Source: Massilia putida (GTDB lineage: Bacteria > Pseudomonadota > Gammaproteobacteria > Burkholderiales > Burkholderiaceae_D). From it: a stretch of DNA of 64,000 nucleotides. The notes beneath the pieces were generated by a model. That model was given only the letters and a program-made list of their open reading frames with translations, did not search any database and was not told the origin of the DNA. Below are positions 46,214-55,606 of this stretch, piece after piece. The DNA lies in NCBI RefSeq assembly GCF_001941825.1, contig NZ_CP019038.1, positions 5,766,001 to 5,830,000 on the forward strand, in the 5' to 3' direction. Within the stretch, counting starts at the first letter, position 1, and each line of letters starts with the position of its first letter. Position numbers and translations under genes: made by a program.

Positions 46214-48385
46214 ATGGCATCCGCGCAGCTCATCTTCGCCGTCGCGTGCGGCGTCATCGCGGTATTTTACGGCTTGTGGTCGCGCCGATGGGTCCTGCTT
46301 CAGGACCCCGGCAACGGCCGCATGCAGGAAATCTCGCTGGCCATCCAGCAGGGGGCATCCGCCTACCTGGCGCGCCAGTACCGGACCATCGCGATCGTCG
46401 GCGTTGTCCTGCTGATCGCCATCTTTCTACTGCTTGGTCCCGCCACCGCGGCCGGCTTCCTGGCCGGCGCGCTGCTGTCCGGGGCCTGCGGCTTCATCGG
46501 CATGAACGTCTCCGTGCGCGCCAACGTGCGCACCGCGCAGGCGGCGTCCAAGGGACTCGACGAGGCGCTGAACGTCGCCTTCCGCGGCGGGGCCATCACG
46601 GGCATGCTCGTCGTCGGCCTGGGCCTCCTGGGCGTCGCGCTGTTCTACTGGTTCCTCGTCATCCGCGCGGATGCCGCGCTGTCGACGCATGACGTCATCC
46701 AGCCGCTCGTCGGACTCGCGTTCGGCGCCTCCTTGATCTCGATCTTCGCGCGCCTGGGCGGCGGCATCTTCACGAAGGGCGCGGACGTCGGCGCCGACCT
46801 CGTCGGCAAGGTGGAGGCCGGCATTCCCGAGGACGACCCGCGCAATCCCGCCGTCATCGCCGACAATGTGGGCGACAACGTCGGCGATTGCGCCGGCATG
46901 GCGGCCGATTTGTTCGAAACCTATGTCGTCACGCTCGTCGCCACGATGCTCCTCGGCGCGCTGATGCTGCCGGGGATGGGCGGCACCGGGACGGCGTATC
47001 CGCTGCTGCTGGGCGGCGTGTCCATCATCGCGTCCATCGTCGGCTGCTCCCTCGTGAAGAACCATCCCGGGCACAAGATCATGTACGCGCTGTACACGGG
47101 CCTGTGGTGGTCCGCGGCGCTGTCGCTGATCGGGTTCGCCGTCGTCACGTGGCTCGTCTGGCCGGACGACGCCATGCGCTGGCGCATGCTGGGCTGCGCC
47201 ACGGTCGGCATCGCGCTCACGGGCCTGATGGTCTATATCACCGAGTACTACACGGCCACGGAATTCAGCCCCGTGCGCCACATCGCCGAAGCGTCGACGA
47301 CGGGCCACGGCACCAACATCATCGCAGGGCTGGGCGTGTCGATGAAGTCGACGGCCTATCCCGTGCTCGTCGTGTGCGCTGCGATCCTCATCGCGTTCGA
47401 GCTGGGCGGCCTGTACGGCATCGCCATCGCCGCCACGGCGATGCTGTCGATGGCCGGCATCATCGTCGCGCTCGATGCCTACGGCCCGATCACGGACAAC
47501 GCCGGCGGCATCGCCGAGATGAGCGGCATGCCCGACCAGGTGCGCGCCGTCACCGATCCGCTGGATGCGGTCGGCAACACGACGAAGGCGGTCACGAAGG
47601 GCTATGCGATCGGTTCGGCGGGCCTGGCCGCGCTCGTGCTGTTCGCCGACTACACGCATGCGCTGGAAGCGCACGGCACGCGCCTTGCGTTCGACCTGTC
47701 GAACCCGATGGTGATCGTGGGCTTGTTCATCGGCGGCCTCGTGCCCTACCTGTTCGGGGCGCTGGCGATGGAAGCGGTGGGGCGGGCGGCGGGCGCCGTC
47801 GTGATCGAGGTGCGGCGCCAGTTCCGCGACATCGTCGGCATCATGGCGGGCACCGGCAAGCCGGAATACGACAAGGCCGTCGACATGCTCACGGCCTCCG
47901 CCATCCGCGAGATGGTGCTGCCGTCGCTGCTGCCCGTGATCGTGCCGATCCTCGTCGGCATGCTGCTGGGGCCGGCGGCGCTGGGCGGCATGCTGATGGG
48001 CACGATCGTCACGGGGCTGTTCGTGGCGATCTCGATGACGACGGGCGGCGGCGCCTGGGACAACGCCAAGAAATACATCGAGGACAACCACTACGGCGGC
48101 AAGGGCTCCGACGCGCACAAAGCCGCCGTCACGGGCGACACGGTGGGCGATCCGTACAAGGACACGGCGGGGCCGGCCGTGAATCCGCTCATCAAGATCA
48201 TTAACATCGTGGCGCTGCTACTCGTGCCGCTGCTGCCGGCGGGCGGCTGGCTCGCGGTGTCGGCGCCGCAGGCCTTGTACGCAAAGCCGGCCGCGACGGC
48301 GCAAGTGCCGGCTAAGCAGGTTCAGCGTCCCAGCGCTTCGCTGAGCGCGCTTTCCAGCGACGCCCGGTCCGAGTCGCCGCGGTAG
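46214..48385 (+). CDS. hppA: Membrane proton-translocating pyrophosphatase (probably K+-independent)
   Basis: This 723-residue protein has about 15-16 transmembrane helices and the pyrophosphate site [25 protein letters not shown] followed by [13 protein letters not shown]. It couples PPi hydrolysis to H+ pumping. In [10 protein letters not shown] a lysine (Lys458) occupies the position that is Ala in K+-dependent enzymes, so a K+-independent H+ pump is predicted. The start at 46214 has a strong purine-rich Shine-Dalgarno (GAGGGGGG). The last 64 bp overlap, tail to tail, the DsbA-like gene on the other strand. Confidence 0.93.
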   Translation: MASAQLIFAVACGVIAVFYGLWSRRWVLLQDPGNGRMQEISLAIQQGASAYLARQYRTIAIVGVVLLIAIFLLLGPATAAGFLAGALLSGACGFIGMNVSVRANVRTAQAASKGLDEALNVAFRGGAITGMLVVGLGLLGVALFYWFLVIRADAALSTHDVIQPLVGLAFGASLISIFARLGGGIFTKGADVGADLVGKVEAGIPEDDPRNPAVIADNVGDNVGDCAGMAADLFETYVVTLVATMLLGALMLPGMGGTGTAYPLLLGGVSIIASIVGCSLVKNHPGHKIMYALYTGLWWSAALSLIGFAVVTWLVWPDDAMRWRMLGCATVGIALTGLMVYITEYYTATEFSPVRHIAEASTTGHGTNIIAGLGVSMKSTAYPVLVVCAAILIAFELGGLYGIAIAATAMLSMAGIIVALDAYGPITDNAGGIAEMSGMPDQVRAVTDPLDAVGNTTKAVTKGYAIGSAGLAALVLFADYTHALEAHGTRLAFDLSNPMVIVGLFIGGLVPYLFGALAMEAVGRAAGAVVIEVRRQFRDIVGIMAGTGKPEYDKAVDMLTASAIREMVLPSLLPVIVPILVGMLLGPAALGGMLMGTIVTGLFVAISMTTGGGAWDNAKKYIEDNHYGGKGSDAHKAAVTGDTVGDPYKDTAGPAVNPLIKIINIVALLLVPLLPAGGWLAVSAPQALYAKPAATAQVPAKQVQRPSASLSALSSDARSESPR

Positions 48386-48846
48386 CGCAGGCCGTTGATG
48401 GTGAAGGTCGGGGTGCGGCTCGCGCCGTCGCGGTGGGCGCGTTCGGCATCCGCCTGTACGCGCGGGCGGTGGCGGCGCTCCAGCATCTCGGCGCGGAAGC
48501 GTTCGATGTCGAGGTCCAGGCGCTCCGCCAGCACGGCGAAGTCCTGTTCGTCGCGGACATGGCGCTGCCGGTCGAACAGCAGGTCGTGCATGTCCCAGAA
48601 CCGCCCCTGGCTGGCGGCGGCTTCGGTCGCTTCCGCCGCCAGCTCGGCCAGCGGGTGCAGGTGCGCCAGCGGCAAGTGGCGGAAGACCAGGCGGATGCCG
48701 CCGAAGCGCCCGTCCAGGTCGCGCAGCGCGAGGTGGGCGCGTGCGCTGTACGGGCACTGGAAGTCGGCATATTCGATCACCGTCAGCGCGGCATCCGCCG
48801 GGCCGCGCACGTGTTCGTCGTTCCCGATCTCGTCATGTCGTTTCAT
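48322..48846 (-). CDS. DsbA-family thioredoxin-fold protein with CPYS active site
   Basis: This 174-residue cytoplasmic-looking protein has no signal peptide, a DsbA/Thioredoxin_4 fold ([22 protein letters not shown]) and the cis-proline strand [15 protein letters not shown]. The active site is CPYS: Cys31 present, the resolving Cys replaced by Ser34, so it cannot form the usual intramolecular disulfide. Such variants are often annotated as DsbA-family or 2-hydroxychromene-like; monothiol chemistry or glutathione use is possible. Convergent overlap with hppA (64 bp). Confidence 0.8.
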   Translation of the reverse strand: MKRHDEIGNDEHVRGPADAALTVIEYADFQCPYSARAHLALRDLDGRFGGIRLVFRHLPLAHLHPLAELAAEATEAAASQGRFWDMHDLLFDRQRHVRDEQDFAVLAERLDLDIERFRAEMLERRHRPRVQADAERAHRDGASRTPTFTINGLRYRGDSDRASLESALSEALGR

Positions 48847-49045
48847 CGATGTCTCCTGGTCGCGTCATGGGCACCATGATGGCATGGCGCGCGCACTCGT
48901 GTAGTAAATTTTCACCCGGCAAGAAGATGGGTGTAAAAACAAAACAGATGGCGACGCGATAGCCTCCGTTGCGGTACAGTAGCGCCATGAGCGGCTTGGT
49001 TTATTGAACAAGCTGCGCCAGCTTACTAACCAAATGGAGAAAACC

Positions 49046-49240
49046 ATGACGAGCAATCTCGGAAGAAAGGGCGTGCCCGACGCCCCCGGCCTTGATCCCA
49101 CCAACGTCCCCCAGGACGGCGTGCAGCAGACCGACGGCGCCGATCGTGCCGAGCTGCAGCGCGCCCTGCTGGTCTACGGCATGGCCGGCGCGCACGGCGC
49201 CGACCGCGCACGTGGCGCCATGAACGACACGCGCGGCTGA
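49046..49240 (+). CDS. Small conserved-looking acidic protein of unknown function
   Basis: This 64-residue protein begins MTSNLGRKGVPDAPGLDP with GGAGA (49036-49040) at good distance and is followed by a strong terminator, so it is a genuine expressed small gene. No domain known to me; low-complexity N-terminus and an amphipathic Ala-rich helix (RAELQRALLVYGMAGAHG) at the C-terminus. Upstream methionines (49004, 49034) are less well placed. Confidence 0.65.
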   Translation: MTSNLGRKGVPDAPGLDPTNVPQDGVQQTDGADRAELQRALLVYGMAGAHGADRARGAMNDTRG

Positions 49241-49261
49241 CGACGTAGCGTCAACCACACC

Positions 49262-49286
49262 AACGGGACCTGCGGGTCCCGTTTTT
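49262..49286 (+). terminator. Rho-independent terminator after the small gene
   Basis: A 9-bp perfect stem AACGGGACC (49262-49270) / GGTCCCGTT (49275-49283) around TGCG, then T5 ending at 49286. Confidence 0.93.
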
Positions 49287-49289
49287 CAT

Positions 49290-50588
49290 TCAAAAGACGC
49301 ACATCCGGTCGGCTTCTTCGCGCAGCCAGGGCCGGAAGTCCGGATGCGCGATGGCGATCAGCGCCTGTGCGCGCTGCTTGGCCGACTTGCCCCGTAACTG
49401 CGCCACGCCCCATTCCGTGACGACGTAGTTGACGTCGTTCTTGCTCGTGGTGGCGTGCGTGCCGGGCGACAGCGTCGGCACGATGCGCGAGACGGTGCCG
49501 TCCTTCGCCGTCGACGGCAGCACGATGAACGATTTGCCGCCGCGCGAGCGGTTCGCGGCGCGCACGAAATCCACCTGGCCGCCCGTGCCGGAATAGGGGA
49601 GGTGGCCGATGCTTTCGCTGCCGCACTGGCCGAGCAGGTCGACCTGCAGGCTGGCGTTGATCGACACGAGCTTGTCGTTCTGCCCCGCGATGTACGGGTC
49701 GTTGGTGAAATTCGACGGATGCATCTCCAGCATCGGATTGTGGTGCATGAAGTCGTACAGACGGCGCGAACCGAGCGCGAACGTCGCCACCATCTTGCCC
49801 GGCATGAGCGTCTTCCTGCGGTTCGTGACGGCGCCGGCTTCCACGAGTTTCAAGATGCCGTCGCCGATCATCTCCGTGTGGATGCCGAGATCGTGCTTGT
49901 CGGTCAGCTGCATGACGACGGCGTCCGGAATGCCGCCGTAGCCGATCTGCAAGGTGGAACCGTCCTCGATGTGCTCCGCGACGAGACGGCCGATCGCCTC
50001 CTGCACAGGGCCGATGTGCGGCAGGCCCACTTCCATGATCGGGTCTTCGCTTTCGACCAGCGCCGTGACCTGAGAAATGTGCACATGGCACTGGCCGTGC
50101 GTGAACGGCACGTGCGGATTCACTTCCAAGATGACGGCGCGCGCCTTCGCCACGGCGGCCATCGTGTAGTCGGTGCCGAGGCTGAGGGCGAAGTGGCCGG
50201 AGGTGCTCATCGGCGAGGCCATCGCGAACACGACGTCGGCCGGCATCAGGCCCCGTTCGATCAGCGTCGGGATTTCGGAAAAGTAATTCGGGATGAAATC
50301 GCACCAGCCGCCCTGGCCGCCGGCGCGCGACGCGCCGCCGAAGAACAGAGCCGCATGGCGTACGTGCGGCCGGCATTCTTGGGCGAAATAGCCGTACTTG
50401 CGCATGGCGAGGATCTGCGCCACCTGGACGTCGTGAAAGCCCCGGCATTCGTCCGACAAGGCGTGCAGCAGGGTGGGCGGTTCGCCGACACCGGTCGGCA
50501 CGACGATCATGTCGCCGTCGCGCACGTGGTTGAGGGCATCGAAGGCACTGCCGCGTTTGGCGCGGTACATCTCCTGCATCGTCTGCAT
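49290..50588 (-). CDS. Acetyl-CoA hydrolase/transferase family (4-hydroxybutyrate CoA-transferase-like)
   Basis: This 432-residue family-I CoA-transferase has an N-terminal domain with VVPTGVGEPPTLLHAL and a C-terminal domain with the catalytic glutamate in GQCGSESIGHLPYSGTGGQVDFVRAA. The DVNYVVTEWGVAQLRGKS motif is typical. It moves CoA between acyl groups, most likely acetyl-CoA and a short-chain (hydroxy)acid; exact substrate unproven. AGGAGA lies before the ATG at 50588, which rules out the longer frame to 50906. Confidence 0.88.
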   Translation of the reverse strand: MQTMQEMYRAKRGSAFDALNHVRDGDMIVVPTGVGEPPTLLHALSDECRGFHDVQVAQILAMRKYGYFAQECRPHVRHAALFFGGASRAGGQGGWCDFIPNYFSEIPTLIERGLMPADVVFAMASPMSTSGHFALSLGTDYTMAAVAKARAVILEVNPHVPFTHGQCHVHISQVTALVESEDPIMEVGLPHIGPVQEAIGRLVAEHIEDGSTLQIGYGGIPDAVVMQLTDKHDLGIHTEMIGDGILKLVEAGAVTNRRKTLMPGKMVATFALGSRRLYDFMHHNPMLEMHPSNFTNDPYIAGQNDKLVSINASLQVDLLGQCGSESIGHLPYSGTGGQVDFVRAANRSRGGKSFIVLPSTAKDGTVSRIVPTLSPGTHATTSKNDVNYVVTEWGVAQLRGKSAKQRAQALIAIAHPDFRPWLREEADRMCVF

Positions 50589-50748
50589 GGCGTCTCCTAT
50601 CGTCGTTTTTTTGTGTGAAAAACATGCACCTTGGCAGCTTAACAGCGTGGCGGAGGAAACTGACGCGCACCTGACGCCGGCTTGATGCACAGCGGCGCGC
50701 CGGGCGGACGCGGCGCGGCCGATAATGGAACGACAAGGAGCGACGATC

Positions 50749-51411
50749 ATGGGACGATATTTACCGGCGGCCGCGCTGGCCGCTTGCATCGTGCTGGCCT
50801 GGCCCTGCATGGCGCAGACGCGCGCGCAGGATGCAGCCACGCAGCGCCAGACCCAACGCACGGACCAGGCGAACCGCGACGCCACCGTGGCCGACGAGGC
50901 GGGCACGGCGCAGCCGGCGCGCGCCGCGCAGTCCGATGCGGCCGCCGGCAGGCCTGCGCTGAGCTACGGCCCGGTCTTGAATCCGCGCGGCCAGCAGAAC
51001 GGCGATGCGGTCCGCAAGGACCCGGCCGAGGTCCGCGACGAGACCGACACGCTGGCCCGCCAGACCCCGCCGCAACAGGCGCGGCAGCCGGAAAAGCAAC
51101 TAACCGACAAGCGGCGCGAAGAGCTGCGCCGCCGCGCCGCGCGCCGCCACCAGGCTTGGCAGGGGGAGGGGCCGATGGCGCCGCGTCCGCTGCGCGCCGG
51201 CGAGACGCCGCCGGCAACGGCCGCCGTGCCGATCCCGCCTCCGCTGCCGGCGCCCCAGCCGACGGTGCCCAGCTCCAGCGTCATCCGCGCCTGCCAGGGC
51301 ATCGTCTGCACGGACGCGGCCGGCAATACGTTCAACGGCAGCGGCAATGCGGGCGTCGGCAGCGGCGGCCGCGCGTGCGCCCGGACCGGGACCACCGTCC
51401 AGTGTTTTTGA
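50749..51411 (+). CDS. Secreted Ala/Pro/Gln-rich protein of unknown function
   Basis: This ~220-residue protein has a signal peptide ending WPCMAQ (about residue 22), a disordered middle rich in Arg, Gln, Ala and Pro, and a short conserved-looking C-terminus, VIRACQGIVCTDAAGNTF ... RACARTGTTVQCF, with four cysteines. AAGGAG (50734-50739) supports 50749 as start, although 50725 is in frame. Likely exported and disulfide-bonded; function unknown. Confidence 0.6.
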   Translation: MGRYLPAAALAACIVLAWPCMAQTRAQDAATQRQTQRTDQANRDATVADEAGTAQPARAAQSDAAAGRPALSYGPVLNPRGQQNGDAVRKDPAEVRDETDTLARQTPPQQARQPEKQLTDKRREELRRRAARRHQAWQGEGPMAPRPLRAGETPPATAAVPIPPPLPAPQPTVPSSSVIRACQGIVCTDAAGNTFNGSGNAGVGSGGRACARTGTTVQCF

Positions 51412-51457
51412 TGTGCCCGCATGGCGTTTCCGCCGAAAGCCCGCTAAAATCCGCTGG

Positions 51458-51487
51458 TTGACGTTTACGTAAACGGCAAGGCAATAT
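51458..51487 (+). promoter_or_regulatory. MerR-type promoter/operator (possibly LiuR-like) upstream of the SDR gene
   Basis: TTGACG (51458-51463) and a CAATAT/AATATC -10 (from about 51482) are 18-19 bp apart. The spacer carries a 12-bp palindrome GTTTACGTAAAC (51463-51474). Over-long spacers with a central palindrome are the hallmark of MerR-family activators; the sequence resembles LiuR sites that control branched-chain amino-acid/fatty-acid breakdown. This is inference from recall of the motif. Confidence 0.5.
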
Positions 51488-51513
51488 CCACCAGACCAGC
51501 GAAGGGGAGACAA

Positions 51514-52278
51514 ATGCAAATCCAGAATAATGTGTTCATCGTGACGGGCGGCGCTTCGGGCCTGGGTGCGGCCACGGCGCGCGCCATCGTCGAGGCGGGC
51601 GGCAAGGTCGTGCTGGCCGACGTCCAGCAGGAAGCGGGCGCGGCGCTTGCCGCCGAACTGGGCAGCGCGGCAAGGTTCGTGAAGTGCGACGTGACGTCGG
51701 AGGCGGACGGCCAGGCCGTCGTCGCCGCGGCGCTCGAACTGGGCAGCCTGCGCGGCCTCGTCAACTGCGCCGGCGTCGCGCCGGCCATCAAGACGGTCGG
51801 CAAGGACGGCCCGCACCCGCTGGACGCCTTCCAGCGCGCCATCAACATCAACCTCGTCGGCACTTTCAATATGTGCCGCCTGGCCGCGGATGCGATGGGC
51901 AAGGAAGACGCGCTGGAGCACGGCGAGCGCGGCGTGATCATCAACACGGCGTCCGTCGCCGCGTTCGACGGCCAGATCGGCCAGGCCGCCTACGGCGCGT
52001 CGAAGGCGGGCGTGGCGGGCATGACCTTGCCGATGGCACGCGACCTGTCGCGCAGCGGCATCCGCGTGATGACGATCGCGCCGGGCATCTTCGAGACGCC
52101 CATGCTGATGGGCATGCCGCAGGAAGTGCGCGATTCGCTGGGCAAGATGGTGCCGTTCCCGCCGCGCCTCGGCATGCCGCGCGAGTACGCGCACCTGGCC
52201 AAGACCATCATCGAAAACGTCATGCTGAACGGCGAGACGATCCGCCTGGATGGCGCGATCCGTATGCAGCCGAAATAA
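51514..52278 (+). CDS. SDR-type 3-hydroxyacyl-CoA dehydrogenase (HSD10-like)
   Basis: This 254-residue SDR has [15 protein letters not shown] at the cofactor site and ADVQQ after strand 2 (acidic, so NAD+). It also has NCAG, the active site [23 protein letters not shown], and the long C-terminal [15 protein letters not shown] typical of type II 3-hydroxyacyl-CoA dehydrogenases. It likely oxidises a 3-hydroxyacyl-CoA in fatty-acid or isoleucine degradation, consistent with the possible LiuR-type promoter directly upstream. GGGGAG precedes the ATG. Confidence 0.88.
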   Translation: MQIQNNVFIVTGGASGLGAATARAIVEAGGKVVLADVQQEAGAALAAELGSAARFVKCDVTSEADGQAVVAAALELGSLRGLVNCAGVAPAIKTVGKDGPHPLDAFQRAININLVGTFNMCRLAADAMGKEDALEHGERGVIINTASVAAFDGQIGQAAYGASKAGVAGMTLPMARDLSRSGIRVMTIAPGIFETPMLMGMPQEVRDSLGKMVPFPPRLGMPREYAHLAKTIIENVMLNGETIRLDGAIRMQPK

Positions 52279-52324
52279 GCAAGGTGAGCGGTTAAGCAAT
52301 TTCGGGTACGATGCTTCAGGTTTC

Positions 52325-52457
52325 TGACGCGCGGGCTGCTGCCCCGCGTTCGTCTTCGGGCGCGCGGTCTGTTGCCGCGCGTTTGTCTTCGGGCGCGCGG
52401 CCGGCTGCCCCGCGTTTGTCTTCAGGCGCGCGGCCGGCTGCCGCGCGTTTGTTATTT
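52325..52457 (+). repeat. Four tandem 33-bp repeats in the ggt leader
   Basis: Four imperfect 33-bp units of the type GGGCGCGCGGCCGGCTGCCC + CGCGTTTGTCTTC lie between the SDR gene and the ggt start. They are in frame with ggt and would read as 11-residue repeats (ARPAAPRLSSG), but no Shine-Dalgarno precedes the only upstream ATG (52311), so they more likely form RNA hairpins in the leader. Confidence 0.7.
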
Positions 52458-52469
52458 TCGGAGAGTCGT

Positions 52470-54263
52470 ATGAAGTCGAAGTTGCTCGCCCTTGCCCTGG
52501 GCGGTGTGTTTACCGCCGCCCTCAACCCCATCGTCGCGTTCGCCCAGGACGCGTCGTCCCTGCAGCGGGCCCCGGAGGCCGCCAGCGACTACACCGAGAA
52601 GGCTGGCTGGACCGCCCGCAAATACATGGTGGCGGCCGCCAATCCGCTGGCCGTCGAGGCGGGCTACGAGATGCTGAAGCAGGGCGGGACGGCAATCGAC
52701 GCGGCGATCGCGACGCAGCTGGCGCTCACGCTCGTCGAGCCGCAATCGTCCGGCATCGGCGGCGGCGCGTTCCTGATGTATTACGACGGCAAGAAGGTGC
52801 AGGCCTATGACGGCCGCGAGACGGCGCCGTCGAAGGCGGACGAGCATCTGTTCCAGCATCCGGACGGCACGCCGATGTCGCGCACCGAGGGTATTGTCGG
52901 CGGCCGCTCGACGGGCGCGCCGGGCGTGCTGCGCATGCTCGCGCTGGCGCACCGCCAGCATGGCAAGCTGCCGTGGAAGGCCTTGTTCCAGCCGGCGATC
53001 CGCCTGTCGGAACAGGGCTTCGCCGTCAGCCCGCGCCTGCACAGCCTGCTCGCCGAGGACCGCTACATCCGCAACGATCCGACGGCGCGCGCCTATTTCT
53101 ATGCGCCGGACGGCAACCCCTGGCCCGTCGGCCACATCCTCAAGAATCCCGCGCTGGCGCGCACGCTGCACGAACTCGCGGACGGCGGCGCCGAGGTGTT
53201 TTATACGGGCCGGATCGCACGCGACATCGAAGCGAAGGTCAAGAGCCATCCGACCAATCCGGGCCTCTTGAGCGCCGCCGACATCGCCGCGTACCAGCCG
53301 AAGCTGCGCGAGCCCGTCTGCAACGACTACCGCGCCTACACCGTGTGCGGCATGCCGCCGCCGTCGTCGGGGGGCATCGCCGTGGCGCAGATGCTCGGCA
53401 TGTTCGAGACACGCGACATGAAAGCGCTGGCGCCGACCAACGGCATCCCGGGCACGGAGGCCGTGCACCTGTTCTCGGAAGTGGGCCGCCTCGCGTACGC
53501 GGACCGCGACCGCTACGCCGCCGACACCGATTTCGTCCCGCTGCCCGGCCGCGGCATCTCCGCGCTGCTCGACAAAGGGTATCTGACGCAGCGCGCGGGC
53601 CTGGTCAAGGAGCGTTCGATGGGCAAGGCGGAAGCGGGCCGTCCGCCGGGTGTCGAGATGGCGTGGAACTGGGGCCTGGACAATTCGATCGAGGCGCATT
53701 CGACGTCGCACATCGTCGCCGTCGATCCGTACGGCGCCGGCCTGTCGATGACGACGAGCGTCGAGGACGCGTTCGGATCGCGCCAGATGGTCGACGGCTT
53801 CATCCTCAACAATCAGCTGACGGACTTTTCGTTCGATTCGCGCGACGCCAGCGGTCCGGTCGCCAACCGCGTCGAACCGGGCAAGCGCCCGCGCAGCGCG
53901 ATGAGCCCGACGATCGTGTTCGACAAGAAGACCGGTAAATTCGTGGAAGCCGTCGGCTCGCCGGGCGGCCCCCTCATCATCAACTATGTGGCGAAGGTCC
54001 TCGTCGGCACGCTCGACTGGGGACTCGACATGCAGCAGGCGATCTCCCTGCCCAACTTCGGCAGCCGCAACGGCCCGACCGAGCTGGAGACGGGACGCTT
54101 CCCGGCTTCCGAAATCGAGGCGCTCAAGGCGCGCGGGCACACGGTGCGCGTGTTCGACCAGACCTCCGGCCTGCAGGGGATTGCACGGATGGACATCCAT
54201 GGCGTACCGCTGTGGTTCGGCGGTGCCGATCCCCGCCGCGAAGGCATGGCAAAAGGCGAGTAG
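52470..54263 (+). CDS. ggt: Gamma-glutamyltransferase
   Basis: This 597-residue periplasmic N-terminal-nucleophile enzyme has a signal peptide (ending VAFAQ, about residue 26). The large-subunit start is ARKYMVAAANPLAVEAGYEML; the catalytic threonine is Thr412 in HSTSHIVAVD, where autocleavage creates the small subunit. The substrate-binding block KRPRSAMSPTIVFDKKTGK and the GSPGG loop are present. It transfers or hydrolyses gamma-glutamyl groups, chiefly from glutathione. GGAGAG precedes the start at 52470. Confidence 0.94.
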   Translation: MKSKLLALALGGVFTAALNPIVAFAQDASSLQRAPEAASDYTEKAGWTARKYMVAAANPLAVEAGYEMLKQGGTAIDAAIATQLALTLVEPQSSGIGGGAFLMYYDGKKVQAYDGRETAPSKADEHLFQHPDGTPMSRTEGIVGGRSTGAPGVLRMLALAHRQHGKLPWKALFQPAIRLSEQGFAVSPRLHSLLAEDRYIRNDPTARAYFYAPDGNPWPVGHILKNPALARTLHELADGGAEVFYTGRIARDIEAKVKSHPTNPGLLSAADIAAYQPKLREPVCNDYRAYTVCGMPPPSSGGIAVAQMLGMFETRDMKALAPTNGIPGTEAVHLFSEVGRLAYADRDRYAADTDFVPLPGRGISALLDKGYLTQRAGLVKERSMGKAEAGRPPGVEMAWNWGLDNSIEAHSTSHIVAVDPYGAGLSMTTSVEDAFGSRQMVDGFILNNQLTDFSFDSRDASGPVANRVEPGKRPRSAMSPTIVFDKKTGKFVEAVGSPGGPLIINYVAKVLVGTLDWGLDMQQAISLPNFGSRNGPTELETGRFPASEIEALKARGHTVRVFDQTSGLQGIARMDIHGVPLWFGGADPRREGMAKGE

Positions 54264-54354
54264 GTGGGCATTCGAGGCCGGGGCCTCAAATGACACGTGC
54301 CCATGCGTGACGCCGGCACGCCGCATACCCCGCGCGTGCCCATCCTACGCCTCG
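54257..54354. repeat. Long-stem intergenic repeat, copy B
   Basis: A ~98-bp element after ggt: CGAGTAGGTGGGCA (54257-54270) and TGCCCATCCTACGCCTCG (54337-54354) are inverted arms around TTCGAGGCC ... CTCAAATGACACGTGCCCAT. Same family as 20638-20745 and 62969-63090. Confidence 0.8.
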
Positions 54355-54436
54355 AATACAACGAACTATCAATGAAGTATTTGTCGAGAAGCTATTTATT
54401 CAACGCAAGCCCGGCAGACTTTGCTAATCTTGCCGT

Positions 54437-55606
54437 GTGGACATTGAACGTAAAACGGGGTTAATCCTCAGCGGAGGCGGCGCGCGCGCGGCTTACCAGG
54501 CTGGGGTGATGCAAGCAATCTCCCGCATCCTGGGGGAGGCGGGCTGGCCCGCCGCGCGCAACCCGTTCGAGATCATCTGCGGCACGTCGGCCGGGGCGCT
54601 GAACGCCGCCGCGCTGGCCTGCCGCGCGGACGATTTCGGCGACGCCGTCGGCCACCTGGCGCACGTGTGGGAGGGCATCAACGTGGCGCAGGTCTATCGC
54701 GCCGATTCGATCGGCGTGCTGCGCTCCGGGGCGCGCTGGCTGTCGTTGCTGTCGTTCGGCTGGATGCTGCGCCAGTGGCATGCGGCGCCACCGACTTCGC
54801 TGCTCGACAACACGCCGCTCGTCGGCCTCCTGCACCGCATGCTCGACCTGCCGCGCCTGGACGCGGCGCTGGCCAGCGGGTGCCTGGAGGCGCTGGCCGT
54901 CACCGCGTCGTCGTACAGCGGCGGCCAGCACGTCACGTTCTACCAGAGCGAACGCGAGATCGCGCCGTGGAAGCGCCACCAGCGCGTGGCCCTCGCGGGG
55001 CAGATCGGCGTCGATCACCTGCTCGCGTCGAGCGCGCTGCCGTTCATCTTCCCGGCCGTGCCTTTGTACCTGGACGGCCACATGGAATTCTGCGGCGACG
55101 GCTCGATGCGCCAGCTGGCGCCGATCGCGCCCGCGATCCACCTGGGCGCGCACCGCGTGCTCGTCGTGGGGGCGGGACGCATGAACGAGACCGTGAACCA
55201 CCTGCCGGCACGCGTGCGTTATCCGAGCGTGGCGCAGATCGCCGGGCACGCGCTGTCGTCGATCTTCCTCGACGGCCTCGCGATGGACATCGAGCGCCTG
55301 CAGCGCGTCAACGCGACGCTGGCCATGGTGCCGGACGAGCTGCTCGCCAAGACGCCGCTGCGCCGCATCGAACTGCTCGCCATCGTGCCGTCGGAACGCC
55401 TGGACGACATCGCGGCGCGCCACGCGGCCAGCCTGCCGGTGCCCGTGCGCACCTTGCTCGGCGGGATCGGCGCGACCGAGACGCGCGGCGCGGCGCTCGC
55501 GTCCTATCTGCTGTTCGAGGGCGGCTACACGCGCGAACTGATGGCATTGGGCCAGCGCGACACCTATGCCCGGCGCCACGATGTACTGGAGTTTTTCGAA
55601 GCATGA
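54437..55606 (+). CDS. Patatin-like phospholipase
   Basis: This 389-residue protein starts at GTG 54437 and has a canonical patatin core: oxyanion loop LILSGGGARAAYQAGV, nucleophile elbow GTSAG (Ser51) and catalytic Asp221 in FCGDGSMRQLAP. It is a cytoplasmic, probably membrane-associated phospholipase A or acyl hydrolase. Its stop overlaps the start of the giant sensor kinase by 4 bp (ATGA, 55603-55606), so the two proteins are translationally coupled, an unusual pairing. Confidence 0.9.
   Translation: MDIERKTGLILSGGGARAAYQAGVMQAISRILGEAGWPAARNPFEIICGTSAGALNAAALACRADDFGDAVGHLAHVWEGINVAQVYRADSIGVLRSGARWLSLLSFGWMLRQWHAAPPTSLLDNTPLVGLLHRMLDLPRLDAALASGCLEALAVTASSYSGGQHVTFYQSEREIAPWKRHQRVALAGQIGVDHLLASSALPFIFPAVPLYLDGHMEFCGDGSMRQLAPIAPAIHLGAHRVLVVGAGRMNETVNHLPARVRYPSVAQIAGHALSSIFLDGLAMDIERLQRVNATLAMVPDELLAKTPLRRIELLAIVPSERLDDIAARHAASLPVPVRTLLGGIGATETRGAALASYLLFEGGYTRELMALGQRDTYARRHDVLEFFEA

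Noticed and set aside
52325..52457. CRISPR-like reading of the 33-bp repeats before ggt
   Set aside because: Units are directly adjacent without spacers; this is a simple tandem repeat.
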